Origin: an uncultured Maribacter sp.
GTDB lineage: Bacteria > Bacteroidota > Bacteroidia > Flavobacteriales > Flavobacteriaceae
DNA length: 64,000 nucleotides
Assembly (NCBI GenBank): GCA_947493885.1
Contig: CANLTE010000001.1
Location: forward strand, 310,001 to 374,000
Direction: 5' to 3'
The translations under genes and the position numbers were made by a program. Each line of letters opens with the position of its first letter. Positions within the stretch are counted from its first letter, which is position 1. The notes under the pieces are model-generated. The model had not been told where the DNA came from, did no database searches, and saw only the letters and a list, made by a program, of their open reading frames with translations. Shown piece by piece: positions 47,265-57,079 of the stretch.

Positions 47265-48170
47265 CTATAAAAATCTATTTAAAACTAGGTGTATATCTAC
47301 AAGCAATATACTGAAAACCCCAACAATAATTATCAATTTTAAAATATTGTGAAGCCCTATATAATGCATCTTGGTTTTAGATTTCCAAAGCATTATTAAA
47401 AACAGTAGTAGTAAAAGCATACATCCAATAAAATATAGGTACATATACCCCACATCAAAATAAGTTATTAATAAGTAAGAAGGCATAAGTGTTAAAAGAA
47501 CCAGAATGGTTATTCCTATTTTGGATACTTTAACACCATACAATATTGGAATGGTTTTATAATTCTGTGCCATATCACCTGCAATATTCTCCAAATCTTT
47601 AATCATTTCACGAACTAAAATCAAAAGGAAAAGAAATGTTGCATGAACAAAAATTACACTATCAAAATTTCTGTAATACACAAAAACCGCGAAAAATGGA
47701 GTAATTGCCAGTGTAGCAGATACAAAATTACCTATGAAGGGCACCTTTTTAAGCTTATGAGAATACAACCATATACCAAAAATATAAGCCGAAAAAAAGA
47801 GTACAGCTTTAAATGAGACATAGCTTGCAAAAAAGGCTGCAAAAAAGTTTAAAACAAAATACGCTGATAGTTTTTTTCGCTGACTTACTAACCTATCAAG
47901 CATGCTTTTGGTAGGCTTATTAATTAAGTCCTTCTCTGAATCATAAAAATTATTAATTATGTATCCTGCTGCAATAACCAATGCAGAGGCTAAAACGATA
48001 ACAAAAAGTTCTAAATCAAAAATTACGTCTCGCACAGGAATATGCGGAGCTAAAATATATATGGAAGCTATATATTGTGCTAAACAAATCATGAGCACAT
48101 TATACCCTCTAACTATAGAGAACAAACTCAACAACTTAAGAAGCAAGAGTTTGTTTTTTCTGGAAAGCAT
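47265..48170 (-). CDS. UbiA-family prenyltransferase (geranylgeranylglycerol-phosphate geranylgeranyltransferase-like)
   Basis: NNFYDSEKDLINKPTK prenyl-PP motif, multiple TM helices, REMIKDLENIAGD. Confidence 0.88.
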   Translation of the reverse strand: MLSRKNKLLLLKLLSLFSIVRGYNVLMICLAQYIASIYILAPHIPVRDVIFDLELFVIVLASALVIAAGYIINNFYDSEKDLINKPTKSMLDRLVSQRKKLSAYFVLNFFAAFFASYVSFKAVLFFSAYIFGIWLYSHKLKKVPFIGNFVSATLAITPFFAVFVYYRNFDSVIFVHATFLFLLILVREMIKDLENIAGDMAQNYKTIPILYGVKVSKIGITILVLLTLMPSYLLITYFDVGYMYLYFIGCMLLLLLFLIMLWKSKTKMHYIGLHNILKLIIIVGVFSILLVDIHLVLNRFL

Positions 48171-48180
48171 TTGTGTATGT

Positions 48181-49119
48181 TTAGAAGTTGTAAACCACTT
48201 CTAATTGATATTCTTTTAAAGCCTTTTTAGCTTTTTCAAGATCCTGCGTAAACCCTAAAATATAACCTCCACCTCCAGAACCACAAAGTTTAAGATAATA
48301 GTCATTAGACTCTATACCTTGTTGCCATAACTGGTGAAATTTTGAAGGAATCATTGGTTTAAAATTATTTAAGACCACATGAGAAAGCTGCTTTAAATTT
48401 CCGAAAAGCGATTTTACATTTCCATTTATAAAGTCTTCTACACAAGCATCAGTATGCTTTATAAACTGATCTTTAAGCATACTTCTAAAACCGTCGTTCT
48501 TCATTTTTTCCATAAACAACTGTACCATAGGAGCAGTTTCTCCTACAATACCACTGTCTAATAAAAATACTGCACCCTTACCCTCTTTATTCTGAGAAGG
48601 AATGCTTGTAGACTCAATATTATCCTTAGAGTTAATAAGAATAGGTAAACTTAAATAGCTATTTAATGGATCTAAGCCTGATGACTTTCCGTGAAAAAAA
48701 GATTCCATTTTTCCAAAAACCAACTTAAGCTTAAGTAATTTTTCTCTGGTTAAATTTTCTAGAACAGTAATTTTATCTTTAGCGTACTTATCGTATATAG
48801 CAGCTACTAATGCTCCGCTACTACCAACACCATAACCTTGAGGAATAGAGCTATCAAAATACATTCCGTTGGTAACATCTTTTTTTAGTTTTAGAAAATC
48901 AAAACTTACTAAGTTAGGTTCTTTAGTTTGAAGCTCCTCTAAATAGATAGTAAACTCACTTAAATATTTATTTGACTCTTTAGCGTTATCAGACGAATTA
49001 TTATCCTTCTTTAGTGCTCCTTTGAAAAAATTATATGGTATAGAAAGTCCTTTAGAATCTTTAATGATTCCGTATTCTCCAAAAAGTAATATTTTAGAAT
49101 AAAATAATGGCCCCTTCAC
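48181..49119 (-). CDS. GHMP kinase, mevalonate kinase-like
   Basis: SKILLFGEYGIIKDSKGLSIP, PQGYGVGSSGALVAAIYDKY, KLCGSGGGGYILGF. Confidence 0.9.
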   Translation of the reverse strand: MKGPLFYSKILLFGEYGIIKDSKGLSIPYNFFKGALKKDNNSSDNAKESNKYLSEFTIYLEELQTKEPNLVSFDFLKLKKDVTNGMYFDSSIPQGYGVGSSGALVAAIYDKYAKDKITVLENLTREKLLKLKLVFGKMESFFHGKSSGLDPLNSYLSLPILINSKDNIESTSIPSQNKEGKGAVFLLDSGIVGETAPMVQLFMEKMKNDGFRSMLKDQFIKHTDACVEDFINGNVKSLFGNLKQLSHVVLNNFKPMIPSKFHQLWQQGIESNDYYLKLCGSGGGGYILGFTQDLEKAKKALKEYQLEVVYNF

Positions 49120-49278
49120 TTTGCTAGTTATATTAATATTTTATAATCCTTTTTTCAAAAACGCCTATTTTATTAAAGATAAGCATTACAAACAACAAAA
49201 TCTAATTCAACATTTGTCTCTCTAAATGTTGTTTTGTAGGAAAAAACGTTCTTTTTGCTAATAAAGTATAATTCCTAA

Positions 49279-50397
49279 TTATTTATTTTTTGCGCCAAGT
49301 CCGATTCGATCGCAAATATACTGCCCGTTTTCACAAAATGCAACCAGCTGGTCTTTAATAAATTGATATACAATTTCTTTTTCAGCTTCAGGATACAATA
49401 CATGTACGTTTGCCCCAGCATCTAATGTAAAACAAACATTGCTTCCTGTAGACGCTCTAAAACTCCAAATTTTATTAATTATTTGCAGTGTATTTGGTTT
49501 CATTAATATGTAGTATGGTAAACTTGTCATCATCATTGCATGCAATGTAAGTGCCTCGCTTTCTACTATTTCTATAAACTTTTTTAAATCGCCCTCTGCA
49601 AATATTTTTTTAATTTTTTCTAAATTATTATTGGCTTGTTTAAAACGGTTTTCAGCAAAAGGATGGTTATGCATTAAGTTGTGACCAACTGAGCTGCTAA
49701 CCGTCTTTTGCCCCTTATCAACTAGTAATATAGTATCGTGATAATTTGTAAATACACTATGTACTTTATATGGATACTTAATAGCATATAAATCTGAGGA
49801 GTTTTCTATTTCATTATGTGCTCCCCACTGAACCAAACTACCTTCAATACTTCTTGCAGCACTTCCAGAACCTAAACGAGCCAAAAAAGAAGCCTTTTGT
49901 ATTCTAAAATCGTTAGTCATTTCTGGGTTCAGCAGTTTTTCAATCTCAATTAAACAAAAAGCCAAAGCCGCCATACCGCTTGCCGAAGATGCAATACCGC
50001 TACTATGCGGAAAAGAATTTGAAGTTTCTATACTAAAATAATACTCTTTTAAAAAAGGTACATATTGAACTATGCGCTGAAAAAAAGTTTCAATTTTAGG
50101 TTTAAAATCTTCTTTAGGTTTTCCCTCGAATATTAAATCAAATGAAAAATCATTGGCAGTCTTCTTTAACTTATGGTAGCTTAAACTTGTTGTAGTTGCA
50201 CATGCATCTAGCGTAAAACTAATTGAAGGATTAGCTGGAATTTGATTTTTCTTTTTTCCCCAATATTTTATCAAAGCAATATTACTTGGGGCTTTACAAG
50301 TTACTTTTCCTGTTGCTACAGTTTGCGTATACGCCGAAGGAACAAAGTCTATTTCGGTCATGAAAATTTTAGTTTTTGCAAAGATAACTTTTAGCAT
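49279..50397 (-). CDS. mvaD: diphosphomevalonate decarboxylase
   Basis: APSNIALIKYWGKKKNQIPANPSISFTL, SSGIASSASGMAALAFCL, RLGSGSAARSIEGSLVQWG; likely start Met at 50361. Confidence 0.93.
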   Translation of the reverse strand: MLKVIFAKTKIFMTEIDFVPSAYTQTVATGKVTCKAPSNIALIKYWGKKKNQIPANPSISFTLDACATTTSLSYHKLKKTANDFSFDLIFEGKPKEDFKPKIETFFQRIVQYVPFLKEYYFSIETSNSFPHSSGIASSASGMAALAFCLIEIEKLLNPEMTNDFRIQKASFLARLGSGSAARSIEGSLVQWGAHNEIENSSDLYAIKYPYKVHSVFTNYHDTILLVDKGQKTVSSSVGHNLMHNHPFAENRFKQANNNLEKIKKIFAEGDLKKFIEIVESEALTLHAMMMTSLPYYILMKPNTLQIINKIWSFRASTGSNVCFTLDAGANVHVLYPEAEKEIVYQFIKDQLVAFCENGQYICDRIGLGAKNK

Positions 50398-50446
50398 GGT
50401 TCTAATTAAAATAATTCATTATTTTAGAGCTTTCACCTAAACCATT

Positions 50447-50920
50447 TTGAAAAAAAAGATTCTTTACATAACGTTTTCAATAGTAGTTTGTTTGGTCATA
50501 GGGTTTGTTTCAAGCTCCGTAACGCAAAGTGCTGTAAATACTTGGTACGTTACCTTAAACAAACCAAGCTTTAACCCACCAAATACAATTTTTGCTCCAG
50601 TTTGGACGGTACTTTATATATTAATGGGAATTTCCGCGGGACTTGTATGGCTGCGCGGCTTGCATCACAAATGGGTAAAAACAGCGCTTTATCATTTTGT
50701 TTTTCAACTTTTGTTAAATGCCGCTTGGAGTCTTGTTTTCTTTGGATTAAAAAAACCTTTTTTTGCACTACTCGTCATTATTGGACTAGTAGTTATGCTA
50801 CTATTCACTATTAAATGGTTTAAAATTGTAAATAAAACTGCTGCCTACCTATTAGTTCCGTACTTATTATGGCTTTGTTTTGCTACTGTGTTAAATTACA
50901 AAATCTGGATGCTCAACTAG
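50447..50920 (+). CDS. TspO/MBR family tryptophan-rich sensory protein
   Basis: NTWYVTLNKPSFNPPNTIFAPVWTVLYILMGISAGLVW; TTG start. Confidence 0.93.
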   Translation: MKKKILYITFSIVVCLVIGFVSSSVTQSAVNTWYVTLNKPSFNPPNTIFAPVWTVLYILMGISAGLVWLRGLHHKWVKTALYHFVFQLLLNAAWSLVFFGLKKPFFALLVIIGLVVMLLFTIKWFKIVNKTAAYLLVPYLLWLCFATVLNYKIWMLN

Positions 50921-51452
50921 ATAATTCTATTAGTTTTTGCATTGTTTTAAGATTTCTGGTAGTTGCTGAAACTTTTAATTTTTTCTCTATAAAATTGTTG
51001 TTGCACTTAGCCTTACCTGCACCCAACTTATATGCAAGGTAAACCACATGGTTTCCCATAGAAAATACTTCATTATCAAAATGTATTTCTTTAAACTGTT
51101 GAATTACATCATCTGAAGGCATTCTTTGTAACATTGCAAAATATAACATTGAAGGCTCTAAATTTTCATCCTTAAGGAATAAATTCCTTTCAACAATACT
51201 AACTATCTCTTCTCGCGACTTAACCAATACGGGGACATCAAAACCAAAAGTCTTTATAATTTCTTTTTTAATTTTTGATTCCAATTCCTCCTTGTTTACA
51301 TCAGCGGTTTTAAAAACAATATTTCCACTTTGTATATAGGTTTGAACATCCGAAAAATTAAGGTCATTCAACATTTTTTTTAAATCGGCCATTTTAATTT
51401 TTTTATGACCTCCAACATTAATTCCTCGCAATAACCCAATATATGTGTTCAT
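50913..51452 (-). CDS. DUF1697 domain protein
   Basis: TYIGLLRGINVGGHKKIKMADLKKMLNDLNFSDVQTYIQSGNIVF. Confidence 0.93.
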   Translation of the reverse strand: MNTYIGLLRGINVGGHKKIKMADLKKMLNDLNFSDVQTYIQSGNIVFKTADVNKEELESKIKKEIIKTFGFDVPVLVKSREEIVSIVERNLFLKDENLEPSMLYFAMLQRMPSDDVIQQFKEIHFDNEVFSMGNHVVYLAYKLGAGKAKCNNNFIEKKLKVSATTRNLKTMQKLIELSS

Positions 51453-51456
51453 TATT

Positions 51457-52731
51457 TTATGCTCCTTTAGTTATGCCTTCAGCAGCTAGGTAACCAGTTG
51501 TCCATGCATTTTGAAAATTAAACCCCCCAGTAATAGCATCAATATTTATAACTTCTCCTGCAAAAAACAGATTTTTATGAATCTTACTTTCAAACGTTTT
51601 AAAATTAATCTCTTTTAAATCTACCCCTCCAGCAGTAACAAATTCTTCTTTAAACGTACTTTTTCCATTTACCAAAAATCTACAATCCGTGAGTTGACTT
51701 GCAAGTTCTTGTAATTGAACTTTTGATACATCTGCCCATTTTAATTGTTCTGGAATATTGGCAGCTTTTACCAAATTTATCCATAACCGTCTGGGAATAT
51801 CAAGGGCTTTAGTTTTAAGTACTGTTTTTTTTACTTCAACTTCCTTGATTTCCATTAGTAAAGGTAACACCGCTTCACTATGATATTCGGGTAACCAATT
51901 AACCTTTATTACAAAATTGTACTTTAAGTCATTTAATATGATTGCTCCCCATGCCGAAAGCTTTAAAATTGCTGGGCCGCTTAAACCCCAATGCGTTATT
52001 AAAACGGGCCCTTCGGAGTCCAAAAGTGCTTCACTCTCTCTTTTACTTTTTAATTTGATTTTTAACTTTAACTGACTTAAAGATTGCTTGTAAACCTTTA
52101 CACGGGCATTTGTGCTTACCCCAGGAATTTTAGAAATTCGGTCATCCTTAATGTTGAATGTAAATAGCGAAGGAACAGGGTTAACAATAGAATGTCCTAG
52201 ACTTTTGAGTATATCCCAAACTTTTGGACTGCTACCCGAACAAACCAATACCTTTTTAGCGGCATAAGAACCTTTAATAGTAACTATATTCCATAAAGTG
52301 TTATCCTCGGAGCGTGACAGTTTTGTTACGGTACTGTGTTTTAATATTTGTACACCAAGTTTATTCACTTCATTTAAAAAACAATCTATTATAGTTTGTG
52401 AAGAATTTGAAGTTGGGAACATTCTGCCATCCTCTTCAATTTTTAATTGTACGCCTCTTTCTTCAAAAAAAGCAACGGTATCTCCACTGCAAAATTTATG
52501 GAAAGGACCTAAAATTTCTTTTTCTCCTCTTGGATAATTTTTGGATAAAGCTCTGGGGTCAAACTCTGCATGAGTAACATTACAACGCCCTCCTCCAGAA
52601 ACTTTAACTTTAGCCAATACCCCTTTTCCTTTTTCCAATATTGCTACCTTTAAATTGGGCGAATTTTCTGCAATACGAATGGCAGCAAAAAAGCCTGCTG
52701 CACCACCTCCAACTATTATAACATCGAACAT
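51457..52731 (-). CDS. NAD(P)/FAD-dependent oxidoreductase, HI0933-like
   Basis: DVIIVGGGAAGFFAAIRIAE, KVSGGGRCNVTHAEF, GGVDLKEINFKTFESK, ITGGFNFQNAWTTGYLA. Confidence 0.94.
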   Translation of the reverse strand: MFDVIIVGGGAAGFFAAIRIAENSPNLKVAILEKGKGVLAKVKVSGGGRCNVTHAEFDPRALSKNYPRGEKEILGPFHKFCSGDTVAFFEERGVQLKIEEDGRMFPTSNSSQTIIDCFLNEVNKLGVQILKHSTVTKLSRSEDNTLWNIVTIKGSYAAKKVLVCSGSSPKVWDILKSLGHSIVNPVPSLFTFNIKDDRISKIPGVSTNARVKVYKQSLSQLKLKIKLKSKRESEALLDSEGPVLITHWGLSGPAILKLSAWGAIILNDLKYNFVIKVNWLPEYHSEAVLPLLMEIKEVEVKKTVLKTKALDIPRRLWINLVKAANIPEQLKWADVSKVQLQELASQLTDCRFLVNGKSTFKEEFVTAGGVDLKEINFKTFESKIHKNLFFAGEVINIDAITGGFNFQNAWTTGYLAAEGITKGA

Positions 52732-52978
52732 TAATTTGAGTAGTGTTTATTACAACTAAATATATAGTATTATAATTGTTTCCTTGTTATTATTTTAAAA
52801 AATTAAGTCTGTCCACCTTTTAACTTACTCCATAACTGAAGGCAAAAATAATCGATATCCGCACAGTATTTATCGCTTAATTTTAATCCGAAATTAAATA
52901 CCTAAACACCCTATTATTTTTAAGACAAATACAAGCTTTTATGTATCATTTTTCACAAAAAGAATTCTTAAAATCATT

Positions 52979-53006
52979 TTGTATTTCACATAAAACCTGT
53001 ACTTTG
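52979..53006 (+). promoter_or_regulatory. putative promoter TTG-N18-TACTTTG
   Basis: Near match to Bacteroidota TTG / TAnnTTTG upstream of the SGLT gene. Confidence 0.35.
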
Positions 53007-53056
53007 TACGTTTAATTTCAAGTGATTTTAACTTATCAACCAACAACCATTTAATT

Positions 53057-54709
53057 ATGACATCAGCATTTGAATTTTGGGATTATTTTATTTTTATCGC
53101 ATACGCGATTTTAATACTGGGCGTGGGTCTTTGGGTATCCAGAGATAAAAAAGGACATCAAAAAAATGCCGAAGATTACTTTTTGGCTAGTAAATCTTTA
53201 CCATGGTGGGCTATTGGTGCTTCATTAATAGCAGCAAACATATCAGCAGAACAATTTATTGGAATGTCTGGTTCTGGTTTTGCTTTAGGACTTGCAATTG
53301 CTTCTTACGAGTGGATGGCTGCGATAACCCTAATCATAGTCGGAAAATACTTTTTACCAATTTTTATTGAAAAAGGGTTATATACCATCCCTGAATTTGT
53401 TGAAAAAAGATTCTCAACAAGCTTAAAAACAATATTAGCTGTTTTTTGGATTGCTTTATACGTTTTTGTTAACCTTGCTTCTGTACTTTATCTAGGCTCT
53501 CTAGCTCTGGAAACCATTATGGGCATTCCAATGATGTATGGGGTTATAGGTTTAGCTTTATTTGCTGCTGCGTATTCATTATATGGTGGTCTATCCGCCG
53601 TTGCTTGGACAGATGTTATTCAAGTTGTTTTTCTTGTATTAGGTGGTTTAGTTACGACTTACTTGGCATTAAATACCGTTTCTGGAGGTGAAGGTTTTAT
53701 GGCTGGACTATCTACAATATATGATGCTGCACCTGACAAATTTTCAATGATTTTAGATAAATCTAATCCAGAATTTAAAAACTTACCTGGTATTGGAGTT
53801 TTAGTAGGTGGTTTATGGGTTGCCAATTTATACTACTGGGGTTTCAATCAATATATTATCCAAAGAACATTAGCTGCTAAGTCTTTAAAAGAGTCTCAAA
53901 AAGGTATTTTACTAGCGGCATGCTTAAAATTAGTTATTCCAATAATAGTTGTTGTTCCCGGTATTGCAGCTTACGTAATGGTTAACGATCCTGAAATTTT
54001 AGCAAGTTTAGGAGAAGCTGGTTTAAAGAACCTTCCATCAGCAGAACAAGCTGATAAAGCTTACCCTTGGTTATTACAGTTTTTACCAACAGGATTAAAA
54101 GGTGTTGCTTTTGCTGCTCTTGCTGCAGCGATAGTATCTTCGTTAGCTTCAATGCTTAATTCAACATCTACCATTTTTACAATGGATATTTATAAGCAGT
54201 ACATTAATAAAAACGCTAGCGATAAAAGTACTGTAAACATGGGTAGAATTTCTGCAGGTGTTGCCTTACTAATTGCTTGTATAATGGCTCCTTTATTAGG
54301 TGGTATTGACCAAGCTTTCCAATTTATACAAGAATATACTGGAATTGTAAGTCCAGGTATTTTAGCTGTATTTATGCTAGGATTATTCTGGAAAAAAACA
54401 ACCAACAAGGCTGCAATTGTGGGTGCATTAGTTTCTATTCCTATTGCTATGTACTTTAAAGTTGCTCCAAAAGGATGGTCTACAAGTGCAATTTTTGTTG
54501 ACTTGCCTTGGATGGACCAAATGGGCCTAACCGCTGTGTTAACTATGATAGTTATTGTGATTCTTAGTTTAATGCAAAACAAAGGTGCAGATGATGAAAA
54601 AGGCATTCCTTTTACAAAAGGACTATTTAAAACAACTCCAGCATTTAACATTGGTTCATTTGCTGTAATGATTGTTTTGGTTGTATTGTATGCGTTATTC
54701 TGGAAATAG
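53057..54709 (+). CDS. sodium:solute (sugar) symporter, SGLT family
   Basis: AEDYFLASKSLPWWAIGASLIAANISAEQFIGMSGSGFA, multi-TM. Confidence 0.93.
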   Translation: MTSAFEFWDYFIFIAYAILILGVGLWVSRDKKGHQKNAEDYFLASKSLPWWAIGASLIAANISAEQFIGMSGSGFALGLAIASYEWMAAITLIIVGKYFLPIFIEKGLYTIPEFVEKRFSTSLKTILAVFWIALYVFVNLASVLYLGSLALETIMGIPMMYGVIGLALFAAAYSLYGGLSAVAWTDVIQVVFLVLGGLVTTYLALNTVSGGEGFMAGLSTIYDAAPDKFSMILDKSNPEFKNLPGIGVLVGGLWVANLYYWGFNQYIIQRTLAAKSLKESQKGILLAACLKLVIPIIVVVPGIAAYVMVNDPEILASLGEAGLKNLPSAEQADKAYPWLLQFLPTGLKGVAFAALAAAIVSSLASMLNSTSTIFTMDIYKQYINKNASDKSTVNMGRISAGVALLIACIMAPLLGGIDQAFQFIQEYTGIVSPGILAVFMLGLFWKKTTNKAAIVGALVSIPIAMYFKVAPKGWSTSAIFVDLPWMDQMGLTAVLTMIVIVILSLMQNKGADDEKGIPFTKGLFKTTPAFNIGSFAVMIVLVVLYALFWK

Positions 54710-54750
54710 TCATCTCAATACTAAATAAGAATCAAATTTTAACAGTATAC

Positions 54751-54786
54751 AAAAAAACCTTCGGATTGCCGGAGGTTTTTTATTTT
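54751..54786 (+). terminator. Rho-independent terminator
   Basis: AAAAAACCTTCGG-ATTG-CCGGAGGTTTTTT. Confidence 0.9.
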
Positions 54787-54888
54787 AACCTTTGTATATC
54801 AACCCTATAAAATCTTAAATTAAAAGAACAAATAGTATATTTATGCAAACAATACTACCGCTACTTTAAATTAAACTGAATACTAATA

Positions 54889-56223
54889 ATGAAAAAAATA
54901 CTTTGCACTCTTTTAGTGATTCAATTACTTGCTTCTTGTAAAACTGAAAAAAAGGACAACACTATAACTATTACTCCAAACGAACTTCATTCAGCTATTG
55001 AAAATGTGGTGGATATTATGATTCACGACATTTTTTCGCCTCCAGTGGCCAGTAGAGTTTTTGTTTATCCCAATATAGCCGCTTATGAAATAATAGCGTC
55101 TAACAATAGTAATTATATTTCGTTAGAGAATCAAGTAAAAGAACTTACAGCAATCCCAAAAGCAGATACTTCTACTCCTATTAACTATCAAATGTCTGCC
55201 TTAATTGCACATATAGATGTTAGTCAACGTTTAATACATACCAGAGAAAAATTACATGCTTATAGAGATAGTTTATACAGTATTTGGCAAAATAAAAACC
55301 TTCAACAATTTGAAGCCTCAAAAGCTTACGGATTGCAGGTAGCAAAGCACATTTCGGAATGGATGGAGAGGGATAATTATAACGAAACTCGCACCATGCC
55401 AAAATTTGCAATTGACATAAACAACCCAAGTAGATGGCAACCAACACCACCCGCTTACATGGATGGAATTGAACCGCATTGGAATAAAATTCGCCCTTTC
55501 GCAATTGACTCCGCTCAGCAGTTTAAACCTGTTCCTCCTCCTGTATTTTCATTAGATAAAAGTTCACTTTTCTATAAAGAATTAAAAGAAGTCTACGACA
55601 TCAGTAAAAAAATCACAACCGATGGGGATGATTCGGAAGAAATTGCTATTGCCCAGTTCTGGGATTGTAATCCCTATGTTTCCATTACAAGAGGACACCT
55701 AATGTTTGCATCAAAAAAAATAAGCCCTGGAGCACATTGGATTGGCATTGCCAAAATTGCGGCGCTAAAAACAAATAGTGATTTTGATAAAACTATTTAT
55801 GCATACACCAAAACCTCAATAGCAATAGCTGATGCCTTTATTAGCTGCTGGGACGAAAAATACCGAAGTAACCTTATTCGACCTGAAACTTTAATTAATA
55901 AACATATTGATGAAAACTGGGAACCTATATTACAAACTCCTCCGTTTCCAGAATACACCAGCGGACACAGTGTAGTTTCTGGAGCTGCAAGTATTGCTTT
56001 AACCAACATTTTTGGTGACAATTTTTACTTTGATGATGATACCGAAATTCCGTACGGTCTTCCTGTGCGAAGTTTTAATTCGTTTAGCGAAGCAGCTGAT
56101 GAGGCAGCAATTAGCAGAATGTATGGTGGTATTCACTATAGAGCCGCGGTTGAGGTAGGTGTTAAACAAGGTAGAGACTTAGGTAAGCATGTTATTAATT
56201 CCTTGAAAATGACAATCAACTAA
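54889..56223 (+). CDS. vanadium-dependent haloperoxidase-type / PAP2 phosphatase-fold lipoprotein
   Basis: LLASCK lipobox; KYRSNLIRP, PEYTSGHSVVSGAA, SRMYGGIHYRAAVE motifs. Confidence 0.9.
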   Translation: MKKILCTLLVIQLLASCKTEKKDNTITITPNELHSAIENVVDIMIHDIFSPPVASRVFVYPNIAAYEIIASNNSNYISLENQVKELTAIPKADTSTPINYQMSALIAHIDVSQRLIHTREKLHAYRDSLYSIWQNKNLQQFEASKAYGLQVAKHISEWMERDNYNETRTMPKFAIDINNPSRWQPTPPAYMDGIEPHWNKIRPFAIDSAQQFKPVPPPVFSLDKSSLFYKELKEVYDISKKITTDGDDSEEIAIAQFWDCNPYVSITRGHLMFASKKISPGAHWIGIAKIAALKTNSDFDKTIYAYTKTSIAIADAFISCWDEKYRSNLIRPETLINKHIDENWEPILQTPPFPEYTSGHSVVSGAASIALTNIFGDNFYFDDDTEIPYGLPVRSFNSFSEAADEAAISRMYGGIHYRAAVEVGVKQGRDLGKHVINSLKMTIN

Positions 56224-56226
56224 TAT

Positions 56227-57078
56227 ATGCTTAAGTGTACTACTATATTCTTAACAATATTAATTTACAGTTGTTCTAATCATGGCAAACTAAATGTAAT
56301 TACCGATTTACCAAAACGATTAAATGAAAATTCGGGAATTGTATCATTCAACAACGAAAGTGCCTGGTTAGTAGAGGATGGAGGCAATAAAAATGAAATT
56401 TACAAAACCAATTTTAAAGGGGAAATTGTAAAAAAACTATCCGTTAAAAAAGCAGAAAATATAGATTGGGAGGATTTGGCCAAAGACAATTTGGGCAATA
56501 TATATATAGGTGATATTGGAAATAATGAGAACAAGCGCAAAAACCTCGTTGTATACAAAATACCCAATCCCGAAGTGGAAAAAGGAAATAAAATAAAAGC
56601 GGAAGCCATTTCATTTTATTATCCCGAGCAAACTAAGTTTCCTCCTAAAAAAAAGGGTCTTTATTATGATGCTGAAGCTCTTTTTTACCAAAATAAAAAC
56701 CTTTACATTATCACTAAAAACAGAGCCAACCCTTTTAATGGTGAGGCTCTAGTATACAAAATACCTGCAAAAAAAGGAAAACATGCAGCGCAATTAATAG
56801 ACACATTTAAAATGTGTTCAGATTGGAATTATTGCCAAATAACCTCAGCTGACATTTCTCCTGATGGAAAAAAATTAGTGTTATTGAGCTACGGAAGATT
56901 ATACGTGATTACCAACTTTACAGAAGATAACTTTTCGAAAGGAAAAATGGAAACTATAGACTTACAAACCAACAGTCAGTTGGAATCCATTTGCTTTATT
57001 GATAATACTAAATTACTCCTCTCGGACGAAAAAAAAGGGCCCACAGGCAGAAACCTGTATTCATATACCCTAAAGTAA
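56227..57078 (+). CDS. hypothetical lipoprotein, propeller-like
   Basis: LIYSCSN lipobox; blade-like ENIDWEDLAKDNLGNIYIGDIGNNENKRKNLVVYKI. Confidence 0.72.
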   Translation: MLKCTTIFLTILIYSCSNHGKLNVITDLPKRLNENSGIVSFNNESAWLVEDGGNKNEIYKTNFKGEIVKKLSVKKAENIDWEDLAKDNLGNIYIGDIGNNENKRKNLVVYKIPNPEVEKGNKIKAEAISFYYPEQTKFPPKKKGLYYDAEALFYQNKNLYIITKNRANPFNGEALVYKIPAKKGKHAAQLIDTFKMCSDWNYCQITSADISPDGKKLVLLSYGRLYVITNFTEDNFSKGKMETIDLQTNSQLESICFIDNTKLLLSDEKKGPTGRNLYSYTLK

Positions 57079-57079
57079 A

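Noticed and set aside
47265-48170. Archaeal-type membrane lipid synthesis
   Set aside because: A UbiA-family annotation alone does not support it; such homologues are common in Bacteroidota.
49208-49231. CAACATTT-N8-AAATGTTG hairpin between mvaD and the GHMP kinase gene
   Set aside because: AT-rich stem without a U-tract in the transcribed direction; too weak to call a terminator.
54190-54651. 153-aa minus-strand ORF inside the SGLT gene
   Set aside because: Antisense to a well supported transporter; composition consistent with a shadow ORF.
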